Below, in pieces: positions 32,801-42,033 of a DNA stretch of 64,000 nucleotides. Position 1 is the stretch's first letter; every line of letters begins with the position of its first letter. This stretch comes from Pseudoduganella armeniaca (GTDB taxonomy: Bacteria; Pseudomonadota; Gammaproteobacteria; Burkholderiales; Burkholderiaceae_D). The stretch covers positions 992,001 through 1,056,000 of the forward strand of contig NZ_CP028324.1 in NCBI RefSeq assembly GCF_003028855.1, given 5' to 3'. A program made the translations under genes and the position numbers. Under the pieces are notes generated by a model. The model made no database searches. It was not told the origin of the DNA and worked only from the letters and a program-made list of their open reading frames with translations.

Positions 32801-34033
32801 TCAGGGCTGGATGCGCTCTCGCGTCCAGCTGCCATCCGCCTGCCGCGTGTAGACGATGCGGTCGTGGAAGCGCGAACGGCGGCCCTGCCAGAATTCCAGG
32901 CGATCCGGCACCAGGCGGTAGCCGCCCCAGTGGTCCGGACGGCGCGGCTGGCCGCCACTTTCCGCTTCCACTGCCGCGTAGCGTGCTTCCATCGCCGCGC
33001 GGTTGGCGATCGGCGCACTCTGTTTCGAAGCGATCGCGGCCAGCTGGCTCTTCACCGGGCGGCTGTAGAAATACTTGTCGCTTTCCTCGGCGGACGTGCG
33101 CTCGACGCGGCCCTCGATGCGCACCTGGCGCTCCAGTTCGGGCCAGAAGAACAGCAGCGCCGCATGGGGATGTTCCGCCAGCTGCCGGCCTTTCTGGCTG
33201 TCGTAATTCGTGTACCAGGTAAAGCCGCGTTCGTCGTACTGCTTGATCAGCACGATGCGCGACGTGGGCCGGCCATCGCTGCCGACCGTGGCCACGCTCA
33301 TCGCGTTCGGCTCGTTCACCTGGGCCTTCATCGCCTCGCCGAACCACTTGGTGAACTGCGCGACCGGGTCGTCCAGCGTGTCTTCTTCCGACAGGCTGGC
33401 GCGGCCGTAATCCATGCGCAGGTCCGCCAGCGCGATGCCGCCGGCGATCGCCGCCGCCGTGACCGTCGGCGCCGCTTCCTGCGCCACCGGCTCGGGCTCG
33501 GCCGAGATGCCGCGGCGGCGCTGCATCGCGTCGCCCATGATCTGCATCTGCGCCGGGCTGAACAGGCGCTTGGCCATCGGCGCCACCTGGCTTTCCTCGG
33601 TCTCCATATGCGCCGTGTAGCTCTGCACGAAGCGCGCCACGTCGTCCGCCGACAGCGCCGCCGACGTGCCCGCCGCGATGCGCTCCAGCTGCGAATTCAG
33701 TATATGCCAGTCTTTATCCATCTGCTGGTGCTGCTCGAGGATACGCGGCTTCAGCGCACTGATCAGTTCCAGGTCGGCACCGGTCGCCGTCGCTTCCAGC
33801 ATCGGCAGCAGGTCCTGCTCCTCGTCCGCATGGTGCAGGTGGGCGGCGGTATTGAAATATTTCAGCACGGCCTGGGCGGCGCCCTGGGCCGCGGCGTCGG
33901 CGCCATGCGCGGGCAGGTGGGACAGCAGGTTCTGCAACGTCTTCAGCTGCTTGCGGATCTTGTCGTGGCAGTGTTTCAGTACGGCGATCGGCTGGTCGAA
34001 ACCGGGAACCGCCTCCATCAGGGACTCGCTCAT
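32801..34033 (-). CDS. pdxH: Hemerythrin-like domain fused to pyridoxamine 5'-phosphate oxidase
   Basis: This 410-residue protein joins two domains. Residues about 10-160 form a hemerythrin HHE four-helix bundle with its di-iron pattern: KHCHDKIRK, HLHHADEEQDLLP (67-76), LEQHQQMDKDWH (99-110) and YTAHMETEESQ (139-149). An Ala-rich linker (176-200) leads to a complete PdxH (about 203-410): LRMDYGRASLSEED, FTWYTNYDSQKGRQLAEHPHAALLF, WPELERQVRIEGRVER, RPDHWGGYRLVPDRLEFWQGR and RFHDRI. PdxH makes pyridoxal phosphate using FMN and O2. No stop or frameshift separates the parts. Typical PdxH proteins are near 215 residues. Confidence 0.93.
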   Translation of the reverse strand: MSESLMEAVPGFDQPIAVLKHCHDKIRKQLKTLQNLLSHLPAHGADAAAQGAAQAVLKYFNTAAHLHHADEEQDLLPMLEATATGADLELISALKPRILEQHQQMDKDWHILNSQLERIAAGTSAALSADDVARFVQSYTAHMETEESQVAPMAKRLFSPAQMQIMGDAMQRRRGISAEPEPVAQEAAPTVTAAAIAGGIALADLRMDYGRASLSEEDTLDDPVAQFTKWFGEAMKAQVNEPNAMSVATVGSDGRPTSRIVLIKQYDERGFTWYTNYDSQKGRQLAEHPHAALLFFWPELERQVRIEGRVERTSAEESDKYFYSRPVKSQLAAIASKQSAPIANRAAMEARYAAVEAESGGQPRRPDHWGGYRLVPDRLEFWQGRRSRFHDRIVYTRQADGSWTRERIQP

Positions 34034-34117
34034 CGTTCTCTCTCGTCAGGGGTATCGGGCGGATTGTAGATGAATCCTCCGGCGCTGTCGCTTCGACGGG
34101 TCCGGTAAAATGAGACC

Positions 34118-34966
34118 ATGAACGACCTGACCTCCTCCCTGCCTGTCGAGCACGACATCGACTTCGACCGCCGCTTCGGCGGCATCGCCCGCCTGTACGG
34201 CGAGCAGGCGCTGGCGCGCTTTCGCGCCGCCCACATCTGCGTGATCGGCGTCGGCGGCGTCGGTTCCTGGATCGTCGAGGCGCTGGCGCGCAGCGCCGTC
34301 GGCCGGCTGACCTTGATCGACCTGGACAACGTGGCCGAATCGAACGTCAACCGCCAGATCCAGGCCCTGACCAGCACGATCGGCATGGCCAAGATCACGG
34401 CGCTGACGCAGCGCATCGCCGAGATCAACCCCTATTGCCAGGTGACGGAGATCGAGGATTTCGTCACGCCGGACAACCTGGACGAGATGATCGGCGGGCA
34501 TGACTACGACTACGTCATCGACGCGATGGACAGCGCCCGCGCCAAGACGGCGCTGGTGCACTACTGCCGCATCAACAGCATTCCTTTGATCGTCATCGGC
34601 AGCGCCGGCGGCCAGACCGATCCGACCCGCATCGAGGTGCGCGACCTGGCGCGCACGGAGCAGGAGCCGCTGCTGAAGAAGGTGCGGCGGCGCCTGCGCA
34701 GCCAATACAACTATCCGGCCAACGGCAAGAACAAGCTGGGCGTGGATGCGGTGTTCTCGATGGAGCCGCTGAAGTTTCCCGAAACGGGCGAGGCGTGCTC
34801 GGTGGATGGCGACGAGCTGGCTGCCGCCGCGCAGAAGCCGGGCCTGACGGGCATCAACTGCGCCGGCTTCGGCTCGGCGATGGTGGTGACGGCCACGTTC
34901 GGCATGGTGGCGGCGGGGCATCTGCTGCGCAAGCTGGCCGAGGAGCCGGTGGCGGCCGAGGCGTGA
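34118..34966 (+). CDS. tcdA: tRNA threonylcarbamoyladenosine dehydratase
   Basis: This 282-residue E1-like (ThiF fold) protein cyclises t6A in tRNA to ct6A. It begins with RRFGGIARLYGEQALARF, carries the ATP site GVGGVGSWIVEALARSAVG and IDLDNVAESNVNRQI, and later ALVHYCRINSIPLIVIGSAGGQTDPT. Length fits TcdA/CsdL. The window also holds tsaC, which acts earlier in the same modification pathway. It is divergent from pdxH (84 bp). Confidence 0.95.
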   Translation: MNDLTSSLPVEHDIDFDRRFGGIARLYGEQALARFRAAHICVIGVGGVGSWIVEALARSAVGRLTLIDLDNVAESNVNRQIQALTSTIGMAKITALTQRIAEINPYCQVTEIEDFVTPDNLDEMIGGHDYDYVIDAMDSARAKTALVHYCRINSIPLIVIGSAGGQTDPTRIEVRDLARTEQEPLLKKVRRRLRSQYNYPANGKNKLGVDAVFSMEPLKFPETGEACSVDGDELAAAAQKPGLTGINCAGFGSAMVVTATFGMVAAGHLLRKLAEEPVAAEA

Positions 34967-34974
34967 ACCCATGA

Positions 34975-35023
34975 TGTCAGGCGCCTATCCGCGGGTCGGC
35001 GACCCGCGGATAGGAGCCTGACA
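34975..35023. repeat. Interspersed palindrome, 23-3-23
   Basis: Arms of 23 bp with one mismatch and loop GGC; the inner part (CTATCCGCGGGTC) equals that of the copy at 26319 while the outer part is TGTCAGG. It lies 8 bp after tcdA. Confidence 0.92.
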
Positions 35024-35139
35024 CCTGCGGGTTTCGGCCGCGTGGCAAAAAACTGACGGACGCACGAAGCCTGCGCCGCATCGCGCGCGGATGGGATATA
35101 TTCCGTAGGGCAACTTTCACTCGATTCCAGCCGCCCATC

Positions 35140-35553
35140 ATGTCACTCAATCAACTCGTCTATATCAGCCAGGCCAGCTACAAGATGTCGAAGGAGGCGC
35201 TGCTCGACCTCCTGACCCAGGCCAAGGCCAACAACGCCCGCATCGACGTCACCGGCAGCCTGTTCTACAACGGCGGCTGGTTCATGCAGGTGCTCGAAGG
35301 CCCGGAAGCGACGCTGCAAAAGCTCGTCGCCAAGATCGAGAAAGACCCGCGCCACCAGGACTTCCGCCTGCTGTACAACGAGCCGGCGGAGTTCCGCACG
35401 TTCGTCCGCTGGAGCATGAACATGACCAACCTGGAAGAGCGGCAGACGGACAAGTACGAGGAACTGGTCGATGTCATCGAGGCCGCCAAGACGGGGCGCA
35501 GGATCGGTTCGCTGTCGCCGGCTGTTACCTTGCTGCGCCTGTTCAGCCACTGA
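35140..35553 (+). CDS. BLUF blue-light photoreceptor
   Basis: This 137-residue protein is a stand-alone BLUF domain that binds FAD and senses blue light. The light-switch residues are present: Tyr8 in QLVYIS, Asn31/32 in AKANNARIDVTG, Gln50 in WFMQVLEGP and the Trp91/Met93 pair in RWSMNM. A 35-residue C-terminal tail presumably contacts a partner. No EAL, GGDEF or cyclase domain is attached, so output is by protein interaction; the partner is unknown. Confidence 0.94.
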   Translation: MSLNQLVYISQASYKMSKEALLDLLTQAKANNARIDVTGSLFYNGGWFMQVLEGPEATLQKLVAKIEKDPRHQDFRLLYNEPAEFRTFVRWSMNMTNLEERQTDKYEELVDVIEAAKTGRRIGSLSPAVTLLRLFSH

Positions 35554-35562
35554 CCAACGCGT

Positions 35563-35615
35563 GGTGACAGGCACCGATCTGCAGGTCTTCGACCGGCAGA
35601 TCGATGCCGGTCACC
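35563..35615. repeat. Interspersed palindrome, decayed 25-3-25
   Basis: Same architecture as the copy at 26319 (outer GGTGACAGGCACC, inner CAGGTC, loop TTC), but the right arm differs at three positions. The stop codon of minus-strand thpR (35611-35613) lies inside its right arm. It fills the gap between convergent BLUF and thpR genes. Confidence 0.9.
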
Positions 35616-36138
35616 TGTGGGTCTCGACGACCACATACTCCCCACCCGGCAACGACTCCACCAGCACCGCCCGCGCCCCGTGCCACGGCACCGGTGCGAA
35701 CGTGCCGGACGGCGCCTCCTGCGCCTCGCGCGCCAGCGTGACGTGCGGCTTGAAGCTGCCATGGGTGGCGGTGGAGAAGCCGGCCACCTCCAGCCGCCGC
35801 GCCAGCTCGGCCTGCAAGTCCAGCAGCGCGGCGGGCGGCTGCGTCATGCCGGCCCAGGCGATGCGGGGCTTGGCGAAATAGCCGTAGCAGTCGATCGACA
35901 GTGCCAGCGGCGGCAGCGGCAGCGCGGCCAGGATCTGCAGCAGCGTCGGCACGGCAGCGGCCGGCAGGTGGCCCAGGAAGGCCAGGGTGATGTGCAGCTT
36001 GGCAGGCGGGATGAGGCGGCCCCTTACGCCTGCCTGCAACGCGGCCAGGGCGGCGCGCTCGGCATCGTCCGGCCACAGCGCGTAGAACAGCTTGCGGGTG
36101 GGGCCGTTTGTCGTGGCTTCCGGATGATTTGCTATCAT
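35611..36138 (-). CDS. thpR: RNA 2',3'-cyclic phosphodiesterase
   Basis: This 175-residue 2H phosphoesterase opens 2',3'-cyclic phosphates on RNA ends. Both catalytic HxT motifs are seen, HITLAFLG and HVTLARE, within LFYALWPDDAERAAL...KLHITLAFLGHLP context typical of ThpR/LigT. Its last codon and stop (AGG TGA) fall inside a palindromic repeat, as in the kinase at 26323. Confidence 0.93.
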   Translation of the reverse strand: MIANHPEATTNGPTRKLFYALWPDDAERAALAALQAGVRGRLIPPAKLHITLAFLGHLPAAAVPTLLQILAALPLPPLALSIDCYGYFAKPRIAWAGMTQPPAALLDLQAELARRLEVAGFSTATHGSFKPHVTLAREAQEAPSGTFAPVPWHGARAVLVESLPGGEYVVVETHR

Positions 36139-36174
36139 GATGCCGCCATAAAATCAGAACAGGAAGAATACCTC

Positions 36175-36678
36175 ATGACCCGTTTGTCCGCCTTGTTTGC
36201 CGTACTGTCCTTCAGCCTGGCTGGCGCCGCCCTGGCGCAGACGCCCGCGCAGGATGCACAGGCCGCCCAGGCCGCCCAGGCCGAGCCCGCGCCGGCCGCC
36301 ATCGTGCCCGGCTCCGCCGCGCCCGGCCCGGCCGCCGAACAGCTGATCGTCAACGACGTCAAGGTCGGCAGCGGCCGCGAAGCCACCGCCGGCAGCAACG
36401 TCTCCGTGCATTACACGGGCTGGCTGTATCGTCCGCTGGCGAAGAACCAGCGCGGCCGCCAGTTCGACTCGTCGCGCCCGCGTGGCGAACCGCTGGAGTT
36501 CCAGCTGGGCGCCGGCCGCGTCATCAAGGGCTGGGAGCAGGGTGTGGCGGGCATGAAGGTGGGCGGCAAGCGCACCCTGATCATCCCGTCGGAACTGGCC
36601 TACGGCGCGCGCAGCATGCCGGGCATTCCGGCCAACTCGGCGCTGATCTTCGACGTCGAACTGCTCGACGTCAAATAA
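36175..36678 (+). CDS. Exported FKBP-type peptidyl-prolyl isomerase
   Basis: This 167-residue protein has a signal peptide (LSALFAVLSFSLAGAALAQ), a repetitive Ala/Gln linker (AQDAQAAQAAQAEPAPAA) and an FKBP domain: NVSVHYTGWLY, FDSSRPRGEPLEFQLGAGRVIKGWEQGVAGMKVGGKR and ELAYGARSMPGIPANSALIFDVELLDV. It helps fold periplasmic proteins. ATG 36175 is chosen for its RBS AGGAAGA and the signal peptide. Confidence 0.95.
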   Translation: MTRLSALFAVLSFSLAGAALAQTPAQDAQAAQAAQAEPAPAAIVPGSAAPGPAAEQLIVNDVKVGSGREATAGSNVSVHYTGWLYRPLAKNQRGRQFDSSRPRGEPLEFQLGAGRVIKGWEQGVAGMKVGGKRTLIIPSELAYGARSMPGIPANSALIFDVELLDVK

Positions 36679-36722
36679 GCCGCGGCGTACACTGGTCTCC
36701 CTGAACCCGCGGAGACCAACCA

Positions 36723-37651
<929 letters not shown>

Positions 37652-37658
<7 letters not shown>

Positions 37659-38680
37659 TGGTGCGCGTGGCCATGGCCGCGATGGCCGTGGTCATGCTCC
37701 TCATGGCCGTGCTCATGCTCATGATCGTGGTCATGATCGTGGTCGTGGCCGGCCTGCTCCTGCGTCAGGCAGCAGGCATGGTCGGTCGTGCCGCGCTCGG
37801 TCTGCAGCGTGCTGTGGTGGATGGCGAACTCCTGGCGCAGGTCGCGCGCGATGTCGTCCATCGCCGCGTCGCCCGGGTAGCCGTCCGGCATGACCAGGTG
37901 AGCCGTCAGCGCGGTTTCCGTCGTGCTCATCGACCAGATGTGCAGGTCGTGCACGTCCGTCACGCCGGCGCGGCCGCGCAGGAACTGCTCCACCTTGCGT
38001 GAATCCACGTTGGCCGGCACCGCGGCCATCATCATCCGCAGCGACTCCTTCAGCAACGACCAGGTGCCCAGCACGATCATGACCACGATGGCGATGCTGA
38101 CCAGCGGGTCCAGCCGGATCCAGCCGGTGGCCATGACGACCAGGCCCGATACCAGTACGCCCAGCGAGATCGCGGCATCCGCTGCCAGGTGCAGGTAGGC
38201 GCCGCGGATGTTCAGGTCGTCCTTGCTGCCGGCCATGAACAGCCAGGCTGAAATGCCGTTGACGGCGATGCCGATCGCCGCCACGACCGACACCGTGGCC
38301 CCGTGCACGGGCACCGGATGGATCAGCTGCAGCACCGCCTCCCACAGGATCGCGCCGCATGCGCCCATCAGCAGCATGCCGTTGAACAGCGCGGCCAGCA
38401 TCGAGCTGCTGCGCAAGCCATACGTGAAGCGGCGCGACGGCGCCCGTTTCGCCAGGATCGCGGCGCCCCAGGCCAGCATCAGGCCCAGCACGTCGGACAG
38501 GTTGTGGCCGGCGTCGGCCATCAGCGCCGTCGAATTGGCGACGAAGCCGTAACCGAATTCCACCGCGACGAAGATCGCGTTCAGCGTGATCGCGATGGCG
38601 AACGCGCGGCCATGGTTGGCGGGATCGCCGTGGTGGTGATGGTGGCCATGGTCATGGCCGTGGTGATGGTGCCCGCTCAT
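37652..38680 (-). CDS. CDF-family metal-cation efflux protein
   Basis: This 342-residue membrane protein exports Zn2+/Co2+/Cd2+-type ions. It has six membrane spans and the CDF site residues in ALMADAGHNLSDVLGLMLAW and YLHLAADAAISLGVLVSG. Both ends are His-rich: HHHHGHDHGHHHHHG at the start and long HDHDHDHEHEH-like runs at the end, likely metal buffers. The start (38680) overlaps the ArsR gene stop by 4 bp (ATGA), so efflux and sensor are cotranscribed. Confidence 0.94.
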
Positions 38681-39024
38681 ACGTCCGCTCCTGCATCCTG
38701 GGGTGTCGATGGTTCGGCGATATGTTCCAGCATATCGCGCAGGACGCCACTGATGTGGGCGTCCGCGGTGGTGTAGAAAACCTGCTTGCCCTGCCGTTCG
38801 GCCTTGACGATGCGGGCCGCGCGCAACAGGCGCAAGTGGTGGCTGACCAGCGAGCTGCTCAGCGCGAGGGTGGCGGCGATGTCGCTGACGGCGATCGGCG
38901 CGGCCACGCAGGCCAGCACGATGCGCAGGCGGGTCGGGTCACCCAGCAGGTGAAACAGGTCGGCCAGCTGGGCTACCGACGCATCGTGTTCGGGATAGGG
39001 CGCGTTCATTGCGGGCGTGTTCAT
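38677..39024 (-). CDS. ArsR/SmtB-family metal-responsive repressor
   Basis: This 115-residue winged-helix protein resembles ArsR/SmtB repressors: LADLFHLLGDPTRLRIVLAC, VSDIAATLALSSSLVSHHLRLLRAARIVKAERQGKQVFYTTAD, then DAHISGVLRDMLEHI, where an alpha5 metal site of CzrA/SmtB type is plausible (Asp and His residues). It leads a two-gene operon with the CDF exporter. A strong dyad just upstream is its likely operator. Confidence 0.93.
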   Translation of the reverse strand: MNTPAMNAPYPEHDASVAQLADLFHLLGDPTRLRIVLACVAAPIAVSDIAATLALSSSLVSHHLRLLRAARIVKAERQGKQVFYTTADAHISGVLRDMLEHIAEPSTPQDAGADV

Positions 39025-39029
39025 TTTTC

Positions 39030-39055
39030 AACATCTGAATAGTTATTCAAATGTT
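39030..39055. promoter_or_regulatory. Predicted ArsR/SmtB operator
   Basis: A 12-2-12 dyad, AACATCTGAATA-GT-TATTCAAATGTT, with one mismatch. The TGAA-TA core matches the known SmtB/CzrA operator style. It begins 6 bp upstream of the repressor start codon at 39024, as expected for autorepression of the efflux operon. Confidence 0.82.
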
Positions 39056-39152
39056 AGTCGCAAAGGCGCCACGATGCAAGCATCATTGCCGTTTCCGTGT
39101 GGCAATCGCGTGCTATGATCGGCCCTATGTAATTGCCACACAGAAATAAGTC

Positions 39153-41411
39153 ATGGTCACTCCCAGCGGTAACACGAATATCGACGCGCTCGCCTACGCG
39201 AACTGGAACGCGAAGCTGGGCGGGGCGCTGACGCTGACCTACAGCTTTCCCAGCGCGGCGCCGGCCAACGCGACGGCCGAGGACCGCAGCGGTTTCGCGC
39301 CGATGACGAGCGCCCAGAAAGAGGACGTGCGCACGGCCATGGCGGCGTGGTCCGCCGTGGCCAACATCACGTTCCGGGAAGTGGCCAGCGGCGGCCAGCT
39401 GCAGCTCGCCAGCAACGACCAGGGCTCGACCAGCGCGGCATACGCCTACTTCCCGCAACCCTACGGCACCTCCGGGCTGTACCTGAACAGTGCGTTGTGG
39501 TACCTCGGCGCGACCACGCCGAACGTCTACCGGATCAACGTGCTGGTGCACGAGCTGGGGCACAGCCTGGGGCTGAAGCACCCGGGCGACTATAACGCGG
39601 GCGGCGGCGGTTCGCCGGGGCCGTACCTGCCGGGCGCGCTGGACAACAGCGACTACACCATCATGTCGTACTACGACGGCGCCAGCAAGGCCATCGACGG
39701 CAAGCGGCCCGCCGCGCCGATGCTGTTCGACGTGCTGGCGATGCAGTACCTGTACGGCGCCAACACCACCTGGCATACGGGCAACGACGTCTATACCTTC
39801 ACCAATGCGGCGGCACCGCGCTGCATCTGGGATGCGGGCGGCATCAACGCGCTCGATTTTTCCGCCTGCACCGGCGCGACGATCATCGACCTGCATGCGG
39901 GCACGTTCAGCGAGACCGCGCCGGGCCTGCACAACGTCGCGCTGGCCTATGGCGTGGCCGTGCAGCGGGCCGTGGCCGGGGCAGGCGGTTCGACCATCCG
40001 CGCCAACGACCTGGGCAACGTGATCACCGGCGGTGCCGGTGCCGATGTCGTGGTGGGGGGCGCGGGCAATGACGACGTGGCGGGCGGCGCCGGCAACGAC
40101 CGCCTGCAGGGCGGAGGCGGCAACGACACGCTGGCCGGCGGCGAGGGCGACGACCTGCTCGAGGGTGGCGCCGGCAACGACACACTCGATGGCGGCGCCG
40201 GCAGCGATACCGCGCAGTTCGTGCTCGCGCTGGCAGGCTACGTGGGGGCGGCCACCGGCACGGGCGAGCTGAAATTCGTCGACAAGCTCAGCGGCGCGAC
40301 GGTACTGCTGCGCGACGTGGAAAAGCTGGTCTTCGCGGGCGTCTCGTACACCCTGGCCGAACTACAGGCAGGGCTGGCCAGTCCCGCCCGCGAACACCTC
40401 GTGGCCGGCTCGTTCGACACGGTGGGTGCCGACATCCTGGCCGGCACGGCGCGCAATGACGTCCACGTCGTCGACACGGCGGGTGACGTCATCGTCGAGG
40501 CGGCCGATGGCGGCCGCGACACGGCGCTCGTCAAGATCGCGCAGGCCGGCTATGCCTGGACGCTGAGCGAGAACGTGGAGAACGTGATGGTGCGCGGCAT
40601 GACCGCCGGTACCGTCACCGGCAACGCGCAGGCGAACCAGCTGGAAGGCGACGGCGCGGCCAATACGCTCGATGGCGGCGCCGGTGACGACGTCCTGGAC
40701 GGCGGCGCGGGCGCGGACCGGTTGCTGGGCGGTGCCGGCGGCGACCTGCTGAACGGCGGCCGGGGTGCCGACACGTTGCAAGGCGGCGCCGGCGACGACG
40801 TGTATGTCGTCGACGACGCCGGCGACGTGGTGCTGGAGATGGTGGACGGCGGCACCGACCGGGTCCAGACCGCGCTGGCGCTGTACCGGCTGGACGATGG
40901 CGTCGAACAGCTGCGCTTTACCGGCAGGGGCGCCTTTGCCGGCACCGGCAATGCGCTGGACAATCGCCTGGCCGGCGGCGGCTGGAACGACCGGCTCGAC
41001 GGCGGGGCCGGCAACGATACCCTGATCGGCGGTGCCGGCAGCGACACGCTGACGGGCGGCGCGGGCAGCGACACGTTCGTGCTGCGCCTAGGCGGCGGCA
41101 CCGATGTCGTGACGGACTTTGTCTCTGGCACCGACCGGCTCGAAGTGGCCGCTGGCGCGCAGCCGACCATCGTCACCGCTGCCGCAGAGGCCCTGACGGC
41201 ACGTGCCGCGGCGCTGGCGATTGGCCCGGCGGACGCTCCCTACGCACGGGGCGCCAGTGCGCTGTTCGCCGTCCACGACGGCACCGCGACGGCCCTCTAC
41301 AGCTTCAAGTCAGCGGACGGCAACGCCATCGTCGGCGCGGGCGAGTTGACCCAGATCGCCCAGCTGACGGGCGTGGTGGGTGTGACGGCCAGCGATTTTC
41401 TCCTCGTCTAG
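39153..41411 (+). CDS. Serralysin-like RTX metalloprotease (M10)
   Basis: This 752-residue secreted protease has the zinc site HELGHSLGLKHP (133-144) and Met-turn IMSYY (170-174). From about 290 it carries glycine-rich RTX nonapeptides (GGAGADVVVGGAGNDDV and many more) in at least three blocks that bind calcium. It ends ASDFLLV, like type I secretion signals, and has no N-terminal signal, so an ABC exporter is expected; none is in the window. The divergent ArsR gene shares the 128-bp upstream region. Confidence 0.93.
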   Translation: MVTPSGNTNIDALAYANWNAKLGGALTLTYSFPSAAPANATAEDRSGFAPMTSAQKEDVRTAMAAWSAVANITFREVASGGQLQLASNDQGSTSAAYAYFPQPYGTSGLYLNSALWYLGATTPNVYRINVLVHELGHSLGLKHPGDYNAGGGGSPGPYLPGALDNSDYTIMSYYDGASKAIDGKRPAAPMLFDVLAMQYLYGANTTWHTGNDVYTFTNAAAPRCIWDAGGINALDFSACTGATIIDLHAGTFSETAPGLHNVALAYGVAVQRAVAGAGGSTIRANDLGNVITGGAGADVVVGGAGNDDVAGGAGNDRLQGGGGNDTLAGGEGDDLLEGGAGNDTLDGGAGSDTAQFVLALAGYVGAATGTGELKFVDKLSGATVLLRDVEKLVFAGVSYTLAELQAGLASPAREHLVAGSFDTVGADILAGTARNDVHVVDTAGDVIVEAADGGRDTALVKIAQAGYAWTLSENVENVMVRGMTAGTVTGNAQANQLEGDGAANTLDGGAGDDVLDGGAGADRLLGGAGGDLLNGGRGADTLQGGAGDDVYVVDDAGDVVLEMVDGGTDRVQTALALYRLDDGVEQLRFTGRGAFAGTGNALDNRLAGGGWNDRLDGGAGNDTLIGGAGSDTLTGGAGSDTFVLRLGGGTDVVTDFVSGTDRLEVAAGAQPTIVTAAAEALTARAAALAIGPADAPYARGASALFAVHDGTATALYSFKSADGNAIVGAGELTQIAQLTGVVGVTASDFLLV

Positions 41412-41441
41412 CGGCCAGCGGTGCACTTGCGGGTAACCCTT

Positions 41442-41494
41442 GGTGTCAGGCACCTGTTTGCGGGTCGACGACCCGCAAACAGGTGCCTGACACC
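41442..41494. repeat. Interspersed palindrome, perfect 25-3-25
   Basis: Perfect 25-bp arms with loop GAC. Outer sequence GGTGTCAGGCACC, middle TGTTTG, inner CGGGTC. Only the middle and one outer base differ from the copy at 26319. It lies between the convergent protease and TraM-like genes. Confidence 0.93.
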
Positions 41495-41537
41495 GGGGGC
41501 TTGCATGCGCCGCTGACGGCAACGACCGCGCTTGCCG

Positions 41538-42026
41538 CTAGGGCTTGTTCATCTCCGCCAGCACGGCATTGCGCGTCTTCGCATCCAGCCGCGGCAACAC
41601 GCGGTTGAACTTCTCGCCGGTGGCGATCGCGGCGATCTGTTCGGACGTCAGCGGCGCCGGCACGGACACTGGCGGCACCGGCTTGGGCCGCAACAACAGC
41701 GCCTGCCCGAGCAGCACCAGCAGCGCGCCGAAGGCGGCCGCGCCCAGCGCGACGGCAAGCTGGCGCCGCTCCGGCGCCGCAAGGGTGGTTGCTGGCGGCG
41801 CCACGGGTGCCGCGGGCGCCGGTTCGAACTCCGACAGCAGCGGCGCTGGCGCGCCGGCCTGGCGCGCCAGCGCCGCCGACGCCGCGTCGATGCGCTCCAC
41901 GTGCCGCTCCACCGCCTCGGCCAGCACGGCTTCGTTCAGGGCGACCAGGGCGAAGATCGGGTCGTCCACGTCCACCTTGACGCCGGTCTTCTCGAACACG
42001 AGGGTGCGCAGCTTGTGCTGGTCCAT
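41538..42026 (-). CDS. TraM-like single-span membrane protein
   Basis: This 162-residue protein has a soluble N-terminal part (FEKTGVKVDVDDPIFALVALNEAVLAEAVERH), a Pro/Ala-rich stretch, one membrane helix (LAVALGAAAFGALLVLLGQALLL) and a C-terminal tail ending LDAKTRNAVLAEMNKP. The N-terminal pattern resembles TraM of IncP plasmids as I remember it. It starts 7 bp after the TraL-like gene, the same order as traL-traM in RP4. No other transfer gene is nearby. Function outside conjugation is unknown. Confidence 0.7.
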   Translation of the reverse strand: MDQHKLRTLVFEKTGVKVDVDDPIFALVALNEAVLAEAVERHVERIDAASAALARQAGAPAPLLSEFEPAPAAPVAPPATTLAAPERRQLAVALGAAAFGALLVLLGQALLLRPKPVPPVSVPAPLTSEQIAAIATGEKFNRVLPRLDAKTRNAVLAEMNKP

Positions 42027-42033
42027 GGCGCGC

